Positions 7,770-15,270 of a stretch of DNA of 50,550 nt are shown in pieces. The position numbers and the translations under genes are program-made. Source of the DNA: Bacteroidales bacterium (GTDB lineage: Bacteria; Bacteroidota; Bacteroidia; Bacteroidales; WCHB1-69); contig JAFXPL010000035.1 in assembly GCA_017527945.1 (NCBI GenBank), forward strand, positions 1 to 50,550, written 5' to 3'. The notes beneath the pieces were generated by a model that was not told the origin of the DNA, did not search any database, and saw nothing but the letters and a program-made list of their open reading frames with translations. Within the stretch, counting starts at the first letter, position 1. Every line of letters starts with the position of its first letter.

Positions 7770-8174
7770 ATGAAGATAGTCCTTAATACAAATTGTCTGA
7801 TTCAGAGCATTCCCGAGCGAAGCCCATATTATGGTGTTTGGCTTTCTGTCGAGAAGGGCGAGCATACGTTTTGTGTGAGTAATGAGATTCTTGAGGAATA
7901 TGCGGAAATTCGTGGAAGACTAACAAATAGCAGAACCGCTGAGACTGTTATCAAAGCCATTATCAATAATCCTCATGTTGAATTCATCACGCCCTATTAT
8001 CATTTCAACCTTATCGATGAAGACCCCGACGATAACAAGTTCGTGGATTGTGCCATCACGGCCAATGCCAGTTTCATTGTCAGTAACGATCGGCACTACC
8101 ATGTGCTGAAGCAAATTTCCTATCCCAAAGTGGATGTGGTTTCCCTCAAAGAGTTTGTGACTTTGTTATCATGA
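7770..8174 (+). CDS. PIN-domain toxin (PIN_3 family), first acidic residue replaced
   Basis: 134 residues, full PIN length. PIN proteins are Mg-dependent ribonucleases using three or four acidic residues. Visible motifs are MKIVLNTNCLIQSI at the N-terminus, EILEEYAEI in the middle, and EDPDDNKFVDCAITANASFI with VSNDRHY at the end. The first motif normally reads LDTN; here the catalytic Asp is Asn6 (codon AAT). The later acidic residues are kept. The activity could be reduced, or the subfamily could tolerate Asn. The stop overlaps the ATG of the next gene (ATGA). Confidence 0.8.
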   Translation: MKIVLNTNCLIQSIPERSPYYGVWLSVEKGEHTFCVSNEILEEYAEIRGRLTNSRTAETVIKAIINNPHVEFITPYYHFNLIDEDPDDNKFVDCAITANASFIVSNDRHYHVLKQISYPKVDVVSLKEFVTLLS

Positions 8175-9277
8175 CAAAGTATCCCGACAACGTGTCCAGC
8201 CAGACCATCGGCCTGCTGCGTTGGGCGCTGATGGCGCTCATTGTGGTGATTCACACCAACCTGGTGGCGGACACGGGTTGCTCAGGCACCGTTTACGGCA
8301 ACCTCTACCGCTGGGCCGGCAATGTGGTCTGGCTCGCCAGCCCGCTCTTCTTCCTTATTTCCGGATACTTGTTCGTGGCTTCGGACGGCGGTTTCTCCTG
8401 GCAGGCCTTCACCGTGAAATGCCGGCGCCGCCTGAGGACATGGGTGGCTCCGTACCTGCTTTGGAACACCCTTTTCCTGCTGTTCTACGGGCTGGTGGGA
8501 CTGGTGCTTCCCGCCGTGCTGGGCGATATTCCGCCTCTGCAGGAGATGACGCTTGCGGATGTGCTGAAGGCCTATTGTTGCATCAGGGGCGAGGGGTTCA
8601 ACTCCGGCCCCATCGACGGCCCGCTGTGGTTTCTGCGCGACCTGATGGCCATCGCGCTGCTTACCCCGCTTTACTTCGCCATTCTCAGATGGCACAAGGC
8701 CACGCTGCTGATTCCGCTGCTGATAGGGTGTATTCCACACCAGTTGGGCTTTGAATCTGAAATCGCGTGCTTCATGATTGGCATTTGGCTGAATGTCTGG
8801 TTGCCGTCGCTGTCTGGGCTGTTGCGCAAGCCGCTTTGGTATCCGCTGCCCTTCTATGTGGCCGCCTCCGTCCTGGTCACGGTGCCCGGCCTTGTGCCGG
8901 AATGGGGCTTCGCGGCCGTCACGTTCGTGCGTAACCTCGCCGGGATGCTGCTCGTGGCGCAACTCGCCGAACGGGTGGTCGCTCGCCGCCCCTCCACCGA
9001 CTGGCGCGGCCTCGCGGAGCCTGTCTTCTTCGTTTTCGCTTTCCACAGCATGGTCGCCCGCCCGCTGACCAAGCTGTCGGCCAACTGGCTGCTGTCGCAC
9101 GACGCCGGAAGCCTCGCCTTCTGCGCTGTCCACCTGCTGAACGCCGCCATCGTCATCGTGTTCTCCGTGTTGGCTTATCTGTTGTTGCGCAAGTTTTTGC
9201 CGACCGTATGCGGCTGGTTGTCAGGAGTCAAAATGGTTCGGGAAAAAGGAAATCATCAAAACTCAAGTGAAAAATAG
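8171..9277 (+). CDS. Acyltransferase family 3 membrane protein (first of two)
   Basis: 368 residues, about ten hydrophobic segments. The N-terminal block LLRWALMALIVVIHTN matches the conserved R-x10-H signature of acyltransferase 3 (O-acetyl transferase/OafA-like) proteins, which move acyl groups onto exported sugars or cell-wall polymers in the inner membrane. The start codon overlaps the PIN stop, so translation is coupled to the toxin gene. The second acyltransferase starts six bases after the stop. The substrate cannot be inferred; there are no glycan genes beside it. Confidence 0.82.
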   Translation: MTKYPDNVSSQTIGLLRWALMALIVVIHTNLVADTGCSGTVYGNLYRWAGNVVWLASPLFFLISGYLFVASDGGFSWQAFTVKCRRRLRTWVAPYLLWNTLFLLFYGLVGLVLPAVLGDIPPLQEMTLADVLKAYCCIRGEGFNSGPIDGPLWFLRDLMAIALLTPLYFAILRWHKATLLIPLLIGCIPHQLGFESEIACFMIGIWLNVWLPSLSGLLRKPLWYPLPFYVAASVLVTVPGLVPEWGFAAVTFVRNLAGMLLVAQLAERVVARRPSTDWRGLAEPVFFVFAFHSMVARPLTKLSANWLLSHDAGSLAFCAVHLLNAAIVIVFSVLAYLLLRKFLPTVCGWLSGVKMVREKGNHQNSSEK

Positions 9278-9283
9278 AAGCAA

Positions 9284-10378
9284 ATGTTAGGAATTGAAAT
9301 TGACCGCCGACGGATTTTCGGGTTGGACCTGTTGAGGGCTCTCGCCATCCTCTGTGTTATTCACGGACATATTTTTTTCCTGCTGAATGACACACCGCTG
9401 GCGTTCCTGATGCGCTGGCCGATGCTCCACGGGGTGGATATGTTCTTCGTACTGAGCGGTTTCCTGATCGGCGGCGCATTCCTCAAACACGCGGAATCCC
9501 ATCAAGGCACAGTTGGACGTGAAAAACTTGGTGCCTTCTATGCCAGAGCCGCCTTGCGGATACTCCCGTGCTACTATGTCATCCTGCTGCTTTACTATAT
9601 TTTAGTGAAACAGCAAATCATCGCCGGTAGTACAGAAACCTTTTCCGTATGGTACTTTATCACCTTTACACAAAACCTGTTCACGCCGTTTTGGGACTTC
9701 TTCTGGGAGTCGTGGACCCTTTCGGTGGAGTGGTGGTTCTACATGATTTTCCCCTTGTTGCTCTTGCTGTCGTGTCGATTCGTCCAACCCCGTAAAAGCG
9801 TCCCGTGTATCTGTCTTTTTTTCTGCATTTTTTCTGTGATTTACAGAATAATCGTGTCAAAATACGCCTTGGACAGTTTTTGGTGGAGCGCGTGGATCCG
9901 CAAAACAGTGGCTTCCCGTATCGACGGCATTTTCATCGGGGTGTTAGCCGCTTGGATCCATCAGTATCTTCCGGAAAAGTGGAATCGTCATGCCTTGATT
10001 TGTTTTGTCGCAGGTGTTTTGATGATGGCATTCCTCTGTGCCGTCAAGAGTCCTGTCCACACCTTTTACTCCAGAGTGGTCTATTCCACTTTGTTGCCGG
10101 TCTCCATTGCCCTTTGGCTGCCTCTCTTGTGCCGAATGCGTTCCGTCAAAAATGCTTTCGGCGGAATCGTATCACACCTCAGTGTGCTGTCTTACAGCTT
10201 GTTCTTGACTAATCTCATGGTTGCACAACTTATCACAGCACAATATTCCGACACGTTCCACCGACTTGGCGTTTGGGGATATTTCCTTTGCTGGCTGCTC
10301 GTCCTCATCGCCGGATATCTCCTCCATGTTCTCGTCGAAAAACCCTTCATGAAACTTCGCCACAAAATCCCCTCCTAA
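9284..10378 (+). CDS. Acyltransferase family 3 membrane protein (second of two)
   Basis: 364 residues. FGLDLLRALAILCVIHGHIF is the typical family-3 start with the catalytic His, followed by MFFVLSGFLIGGAFL and about ten membrane segments. It is an inner-membrane O-acyltransferase with unknown acceptor, distinct in sequence from its neighbour. It lies six bases behind the first acyltransferase, so both are probably co-transcribed from the toxin-antitoxin promoter. Its stop TAA (10376-10378) is also the first unit of a tandem array that fills the gap to the next gene. Confidence 0.87.
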   Translation: MLGIEIDRRRIFGLDLLRALAILCVIHGHIFFLLNDTPLAFLMRWPMLHGVDMFFVLSGFLIGGAFLKHAESHQGTVGREKLGAFYARAALRILPCYYVILLLYYILVKQQIIAGSTETFSVWYFITFTQNLFTPFWDFFWESWTLSVEWWFYMIFPLLLLLSCRFVQPRKSVPCICLFFCIFSVIYRIIVSKYALDSFWWSAWIRKTVASRIDGIFIGVLAAWIHQYLPEKWNRHALICFVAGVLMMAFLCAVKSPVHTFYSRVVYSTLLPVSIALWLPLLCRMRSVKNAFGGIVSHLSVLSYSLFLTNLMVAQLITAQYSDTFHRLGVWGYFLCWLLVLIAGYLLHVLVEKPFMKLRHKIPS

Positions 10379-10429
10379 CCCACTAACCCATTAACCCCTA
10401 ACCCATTAACCCCCTAACCCACTAACCCA
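10376..10429 (+). repeat. Intergenic tandem array A (TAACCCA words), stop codon to start codon
   Basis: Seven imperfect units of 7-9 bases, alternating CTAACCCA and TTAACCC(C), begin exactly at the TAA stop of the acyltransferase and end one base before the ATG of the transporter. The whole intergenic gap is array, so no room remains for a conventional promoter. Confidence 0.9.
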
Positions 10430-10430
10430 A

Positions 10431-11777
10431 ATGAAAATCATCAACTTCTGCGTCAACTTAGTACAAAAATACCTGCCGGAGCCGTTTGTTCTGGCCATAT
10501 TGCTCACCCTCATAGCGGCGCTCACCGCCATGCCGGTATGCCACCAGACCCCCGTGGAGGTGGTCGAGCACTGGGGCAACGGCGTGTGGGGACTGTTGGC
10601 CTTCTCCATGCAGATGTCGCTGATCCTGGTCTGCGGCGCGACCTTCGCCGGGGCGCCCGCTATCAAGAAGGGCATCCGCAAGATTGCCGCGTTGCCGAAG
10701 ACGCCCGCCGCCGCCATCGCCACGGTGACGCTCGTCTCCGCCGTCGCCTGCTGGATCAACTGGGGTTTCGGGCTCATCGTGGGGGTGATTCTCGCCAAGG
10801 AGATTGCCCGCGACTGCAAAGGGGTCGATTACCGACTGCTGATTGCCTCGGCCTACAGCGGCTTCGTGGTGTGGCACGCCGGTCTCTCCGGTTCCATCCC
10901 GCTGACCATGGCCACGGCCGGCGAGGCACTCACCAAAGCCACCAACGGTGCCCTTACCGAGCCCGTCAGCGTCTCTTCCACTCTGTTCGCCCCGCAGAAT
11001 CTCGTCATCGTGGCACTCGTCATCATCGCCATCACCGTCATCAACACGCTGATGCACCCCAAAGGCGAGCATGTGGTCACGGTGGATCCACAGCTGCTCT
11101 ACGAGCCGGAGGAGGCTCCCGCGAAGGAGGACAAGTCCCCGGCAGCCCGGTTGGAGCAGAGCTACATCATCTCGGCTGTGGTCGCGCTTTTAGGCTTCAG
11201 CTTCTTGATTATCAAGCTATTTGTGCGTGGCGGTTCGCTGGACCTCAACGCGGTCATCATGCTGTTCCTGTTCACGGGCATCCTGTTCCACGGCACGCCG
11301 GCGCGGTATGTCCGCGCTTTCACGAAGTCGGCGGGCAGCGCGGCGGGCATCATCCTGCAGTTCCCGTTCTATGCGGGCATCATGGGCATCATCACAGGTG
11401 TCGGGGAGTCCGGCATCTGCTACGGCACAGTCATCAGCGACGCCTGCATCGGCATCTCCACGCCGACGACCTTCCCGCTGCTGACCTTCCTGTGCGCGGC
11501 GGTCCTCAACCTGTTCGTGCCTTCGGGCGGCGGCCATTGGGCCATCCAGGCACCGGTCTTCTTCACGGCAGGCGCGGACCTCGGCGTCGATCCAGGCCTC
11601 ACCGGCATCGCCATCGCCTGGGGCGACGCGTGGACCAACCTCATCCAGCCCTTCTGGGCGTTGCCCGCCTTGGCCATCGCCAAACTCAACGCCAAGGACA
11701 TCATGGGCTTCTGCCTCATCGACCTGGCCGTCACCGGACTGATTATCTGCGGCGGATTGCTGGTTTGGGCGATGTAG
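10431..11777 (+). CDS. Short-chain fatty acid transporter, AtoE family
   Basis: 448 residues with about 12 membrane segments, the family's usual length. The start KIINFCVNLVQKYLPEPFVL and blocks such as WINWGFGLIVGVILAKEIAR and PSGGGHWAIQAP are characteristic of the AtoE/SCFA transporter family, which moves acetoacetate, butyrate or related short-chain acids across the inner membrane. No acid-CoA transferase genes lie alongside, unlike the ato operon, so the substrate is not fixed. A tandem array fills the space before its start codon, so it is probably co-transcribed with the acyltransferases or driven from within them. Confidence 0.9.
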   Translation: MKIINFCVNLVQKYLPEPFVLAILLTLIAALTAMPVCHQTPVEVVEHWGNGVWGLLAFSMQMSLILVCGATFAGAPAIKKGIRKIAALPKTPAAAIATVTLVSAVACWINWGFGLIVGVILAKEIARDCKGVDYRLLIASAYSGFVVWHAGLSGSIPLTMATAGEALTKATNGALTEPVSVSSTLFAPQNLVIVALVIIAITVINTLMHPKGEHVVTVDPQLLYEPEEAPAKEDKSPAARLEQSYIISAVVALLGFSFLIIKLFVRGGSLDLNAVIMLFLFTGILFHGTPARYVRAFTKSAGSAAGIILQFPFYAGIMGIITGVGESGICYGTVISDACIGISTPTTFPLLTFLCAAVLNLFVPSGGGHWAIQAPVFFTAGADLGVDPGLTGIAIAWGDAWTNLIQPFWALPALAIAKLNAKDIMGFCLIDLAVTGLIICGGLLVWAM

Positions 11778-11794
11778 GCAGTCGTGGATGCCGG

Positions 11795-11902
11795 CACACT
11801 GCGCTCCGCTTGACACACCACACTGCGCTCCGCATGACACACCACACTGCGCTCCGCTTGTATGGTGTTACTTGCACTGCGTGCGTGTCGCCTCTCCGAG
11901 GC
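11795..11902 (+). repeat. Hairpin-rich dispersed element, copy 1, with 24-bp triple repeat
   Basis: Three units with a 24-base period (starts 11795, 11819, 11843; core CACACTGCGCTCCGC) are followed by two short inverted repeats ending in GCCTCTCCGAGGC. The 60 bases from about 11843 match the reverse complement of 30097-30156 at about 88% identity (about seven differences). It lies between the transporter stop and the porin promoter. Confidence 0.85.
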
Positions 11903-11957
11903 GGTAACTGTCTGTAAGTTGTCATTACGCAGTTGTTGCCTTTTTTCCAAAAAAATG

Positions 11958-11966
11958 TATCTTTGC
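11958..11966 (+). promoter_or_regulatory. -7 box of the porin gene
   Basis: TATCTTTGC lies 33 bases before the GTG at 12000, preceded by a T/A-rich stretch. Confidence 0.65.
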
Positions 11967-11999
11967 GCTTTCAAATGAAGGATTATTAAATTACAGATT

Positions 12000-13178
12000 G
12001 TGAGAAAGTTACATTTGATTTTAGGGTTGATTTTGTGCATTTTGCTGCCGTTTTCCGCCTTTTCGCAGGAGGATGGCACCAAGAAAGAGAAGAAAAAGAA
12101 GGAACGGAAAGCCGTGAATCCGAACTTCAAACATAAGTTCACGACCTTCCATTTGGAGGCCCGCGCGGCCTTCGAATACAACTACGAACACGATCAATGG
12201 GGGTACAGTTCACCTCTTGGGGTTCCGTCTCACGGGGAAGCCACGCAGCACAACTACGGCTTCCACGGCGACTACTTCAACCTCCTGCTCGGCGGCGAGG
12301 TCGGCGACCATATCTCCTACTTCATCCGCCAGCGCATCATCCCCATCAAAGGCTACACCGAATTCTTCGACAACACCGACTTCCTCTACATCCAGTACCG
12401 GTTCAACGACCAGTGGGCGCTGCGCGTAGGCAAGGAAGCCCTCTACGTGGGCGGCTACGAGTATGACGCCCCACCCATCGACGTCTATTACTACACCCAC
12501 TACTGGGGGGCGTTTCCCTGCTTCCACATCGGTGCTTCCGCCATTTACACCGACAAGAGCGGCAAGAACAAAGTCGTCTTCCAGGTGGCCAACTCGCCCT
12601 ACGTGAAGTACGGCGGCAACACTTGGAAAAGCGGTCTGCTCTCCTACAACCTCTACTGGGCGGGCGACTACGGGCCGTTCCATACCCTCTATTCCGTCAA
12701 CATGATGGAGTACCAGCGCGGCAAGTTCATCAACTACATCGCCTTGGGCAACCAACTCAGATTCCCGAAATGGTCCATTTATCTCGATTGGACTAACCGT
12801 GCCGCCGGATTTGATAACTTCTTCGAAGACTTCTCCTTGGTGAGCCGCGTGGACTGGCACGTCTCGCCGAGTGTGAACCTCTTCGCCAAGGGCGGTTACG
12901 AGCAGAATACCGCCAGATATTACTATGGCGACCACGTAGATGTGGATATGCTGATGCCCAACGACCTCGCGCACTGCTTCTACGGTCTCGGTGTGGAATA
13001 CCGTCCGCGCGTCTATCCCGACCTGCGCGTCCATGCATTCGTGGCCAACAGCGTGAGGACCCTTCCTATGGGCATCACCGGTGACTACGGATTCCACGAC
13101 AGGACTCTCACCGCCAACGTCGGCGTCTCCTGGCGCCTCGACTTCATGAAATTCCTGCCTGCCAAGATGAAGAGCTGA
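12000..13178 (+). CDS. OprO/OprP-type outer-membrane porin
   Basis: 392 residues with a GTG start. The only ATG between the promoter and this point opens a four-codon reading frame that stops at once, so GTG is the best start. The signal peptide (MRKLHLILGLILCILLPFSA) ends near AFSQ, followed by a lysine-rich linker (EKKKKERK). The rest is amphipathic strands such as YIQYRFNDQWALRVGKEAL and ends in VGVSWRLDFMKFLPAKMKS. This fits the phosphate-selective porin O/P family, a trimeric 16-strand barrel. The solute may be phosphate, but Bacteroidota members are often annotated without proof. Confidence 0.75.
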   Translation: MRKLHLILGLILCILLPFSAFSQEDGTKKEKKKKERKAVNPNFKHKFTTFHLEARAAFEYNYEHDQWGYSSPLGVPSHGEATQHNYGFHGDYFNLLLGGEVGDHISYFIRQRIIPIKGYTEFFDNTDFLYIQYRFNDQWALRVGKEALYVGGYEYDAPPIDVYYYTHYWGAFPCFHIGASAIYTDKSGKNKVVFQVANSPYVKYGGNTWKSGLLSYNLYWAGDYGPFHTLYSVNMMEYQRGKFINYIALGNQLRFPKWSIYLDWTNRAAGFDNFFEDFSLVSRVDWHVSPSVNLFAKGGYEQNTARYYYGDHVDVDMLMPNDLAHCFYGLGVEYRPRVYPDLRVHAFVANSVRTLPMGITGDYGFHDRTLTANVGVSWRLDFMKFLPAKMKS

Positions 13179-13235
13179 AACGTATGATGAAAGTGATTTG
13201 AACATTATACATTGTAGTATATTATATATTAAAAA

Positions 13236-14471
13236 ATGCCGATATTCCATTTCAAACCTAACAACATCCTGCACAGCATATCGCGGATTTCACGGAACAA
13301 CGTGATGCGCTATTTGCAGAAGGCATACAGCCGCACCGGCGAACTGATTATCTTCTTGGTGATTTTCTTCGGTTTCTTCATTGGACTTTCCGTGAAGATG
13401 ACCCTGCCGAATATGTTGAACACGTTTATGAACACAGCGTACAAGTTGCTGATTGACACGGTGTTCTACATTATGGCCATCACAGTGATGACGGGTGCCA
13501 TCAGCAAGTTGTTCGTGGAGTTCGGCGTGGTGGTGCTGTTGGAGAAGCTGCTCCGCCCGCTGATGAAACCGCTCTACAACCTGCCGGGCGTGGCCTCGTT
13601 AGGCGCGGTGATGACCTTCCTGAGCGACAACCCGGCCATCATCACCCTGTCGAAGGACAAAACCTTCAGCAGCTACTTCAAGCAGTACCAGATCGCCTCG
13701 CTGACCAACTTCGGGACCTCGTTCGGCATGGGGTTGGTGGTGGTGGCGTTCATGACGGGCCGCGGCTACGGCTCCGGCGCGTTGGTGGGGCTTGCCGGCG
13801 CGTTCATCGGCAGCATCGTCACCACGCGCATGATGCAGCACCTGACCCTGAAAGCCTACCCCGAACTGGACTCCCCGATGCCGGGCACGCACCAGGACAA
13901 GCCCTACGAACCCGACCTGCAGCCGGCGGAGAAGACCATCGAGGAGGAGAAAAAGGGACCGTTCCTGCGCACGCTCAACGCCATGCTTGACGGCGGCAAG
14001 AGCGGCGTGGAAATCGGCCTGTCGATCATTCCCGGCGTGCTCATCATCTCCACCATCGTGATGATGACGACCTTCGGCGCACCGGCGGTCGGCGGCTACA
14101 CCGGCGCGGCCTACGAGGGCGTGCCTTTGCTGCCGTGGTTAGCCGGCAAAATCGATTTCATCTTCCGCTGGCTCTTCGGCTTCGAGCACCCCGAGCTCAT
14201 CGCCTTCCCCATCACCGCCTTGGGCGCAGTGGGCGCGGCCATCGGCCTCATCCCCGCCTTCGACGCCGCCGGCCTCATCGACGGCAACGCCATCGCGGTG
14301 TTCACCGCCATGGGCATGTGCTGGAGCGGCTTCCTGAGCACCCACACCGGCATGCTCGACTCCCTCGGCTACCGGCAACTCATCTCCCGCGCCATCACCT
14401 CCCACACCATCGGCGGCCTTGTCGCCGGCATCTCCGCCCACTGGCTGTTCGTGCTAATCTCACTGATATAG
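13236..14471 (+). CDS. Gate-domain (nucleoside-recognition) inner-membrane protein
   Basis: 411 residues from ATG 13236. An in-frame ATG at 13305 (MRYLQKAYSRTGELIIFLVI) gives a more typical start and may be the true one. Hydrophobic segments alternate with Gate-domain blocks (DNPAIITLSKDKTFSSYFKQ; GTSFGMGLVVVAFMTGRGYG; ALGAVGAAIGLIPAFDAAGL). Such proteins sit in the inner membrane, and homologues occur in transport and sporulation contexts. Function here is unknown. The 57-base gap behind the porin suggests possible co-transcription. Confidence 0.7.
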   Translation: MPIFHFKPNNILHSISRISRNNVMRYLQKAYSRTGELIIFLVIFFGFFIGLSVKMTLPNMLNTFMNTAYKLLIDTVFYIMAITVMTGAISKLFVEFGVVVLLEKLLRPLMKPLYNLPGVASLGAVMTFLSDNPAIITLSKDKTFSSYFKQYQIASLTNFGTSFGMGLVVVAFMTGRGYGSGALVGLAGAFIGSIVTTRMMQHLTLKAYPELDSPMPGTHQDKPYEPDLQPAEKTIEEEKKGPFLRTLNAMLDGGKSGVEIGLSIIPGVLIISTIVMMTTFGAPAVGGYTGAAYEGVPLLPWLAGKIDFIFRWLFGFEHPELIAFPITALGAVGAAIGLIPAFDAAGLIDGNAIAVFTAMGMCWSGFLSTHTGMLDSLGYRQLISRAITSHTIGGLVAGISAHWLFVLISLI

Positions 14472-14583
14472 CCAGCATTACTCATGATGCTAATTATTTC
14501 ATTGGTCACAAACTCCCTATATATTGGGATCCGTGACCAACGGACAGTGATTTGCTACAAGCATTATGAATAATGGAAGCTGA

Positions 14584-15015
14584 AATAATCGGAAAAAATG
14601 CAACATTTCCCCTGGTGACACTGTTCTCTTCAACGGGATGGCATACACTGTTCCCGGCGATTATCCGTTCACACTCATCTCCACAGACGGGTGTGATTCC
14701 ATGGTGACGCTGCATATCCTCTACCATCCGGGGGAATCTCTGTCCGTCAAGATTTGGATCCCCAATGCCATCCACCCGAATGGAAACGGACACAACGATG
14801 TCTTCAAACCCGTATTCAATTATCCTGAAGAAGTGGAGAATTACCGGATGGAAGTGTATAACCGCTGGGGAGGGCTTGTCTTCCGAACTCAGGAGATTGA
14901 ATCCGGTTGGAATGCCTGTTACGTCCCTGAAGGGGTGTATCGGTATGAAATCCATTACAAGGAAAGGAACAAGGCCGCCAAATCCGTTTCTGGAAGCGTG
15001 ACTGTATTGCGATAA
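14584..15015 (+). pseudogene. Orphan C-terminal end of a T9SS type B cargo protein
   Basis: The frame is open from 14584 after a TGA and reads ISPGDTVLFNGMAYTVPGDY, GCDSMVTLHI, then IPNAIHPNGNGHNDVFKPVF and VYNRWGGLVFRT, ending SGSVTVLR. The last ~85 residues are the gliding-motility-associated C-terminal (CHU_C, type B) sorting domain, preceded by an end of the common GDTVLFNG/GCDS adhesin repeat. There is no signal peptide or start of a full gene, so the exported body has been deleted. The perfect terminator just behind the stop survives. It may have served as a donor for shuffling sorting domains. Confidence 0.8.
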
Positions 15016-15018
15016 ACG

Positions 15019-15050
15019 AAAACGGAAGGCACTACACCTTCCGTTTTCAA
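15019..15050 (+). terminator. Rho-independent terminator after the type B fragment
   Basis: An 11-bp perfect stem (AAAACGGAAGG, 15019-15029, with CCTTCCGTTTT, 15037-15047) encloses a seven-base loop, and the 3' arm ends in TTTT. Confidence 0.8.
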
Positions 15051-15189
15051 TCAACAACAACCAATTTTATATTATTAAATCATGACAATTCTGCTCTGAT
15101 TTTCACGATGCAAAGAAACCACATTTCCGCAACGTGACCTATCCCCATTTTTTGTGTTTTTTCAAGAACACCGTCACAACTTTTTGGGA

Positions 15190-15237
15190 ATTGAAAATTA
15201 TACATTGTACATTGAAAATTATACATTGTACATTGAA
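15190..15237 (+). repeat. 21-bp tandem repeat upstream of the histidine kinase promoter
   Basis: Two identical 21-base units (15190-15210, 15211-15231; core GAAAATTATACATTGTAC) plus a partial third end seven bases before the -7 box. The words ATTATACATTGTA also occur at about 13203, in front of the Gate-domain gene. Confidence 0.9.
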
Positions 15238-15243
15238 AAAGGC

Positions 15244-15252
15244 TATCTTTGC
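15244..15252 (+). promoter_or_regulatory. -7 box of the TPR histidine kinase gene
   Basis: TATCTTTGC lies 18 bases before the ATG at 15271 and directly follows the 21-bp tandem repeat, so the repeats occupy the -33 region. Confidence 0.65.
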
Positions 15253-15270
15253 CGCCGAAAATCCGATTTT

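Noticed and set aside
10431..11777. An ato-type acetoacetate degradation operon around the transporter
   Set aside because: No CoA-transferase or thiolase gene lies on either side, only acyltransferases and a porin.
10538..11917. 459-codon frame overlapping the fatty acid transporter
   Set aside because: Shifted frame of a GC-rich gene; basic, His/Arg-rich composition and no recognisable motif.
14506..15060. 184-codon minus-strand frame opposite the type B fragment
   Set aside because: The opposite strand carries a recognisable sorting domain and terminator; the minus frame has no family pattern.
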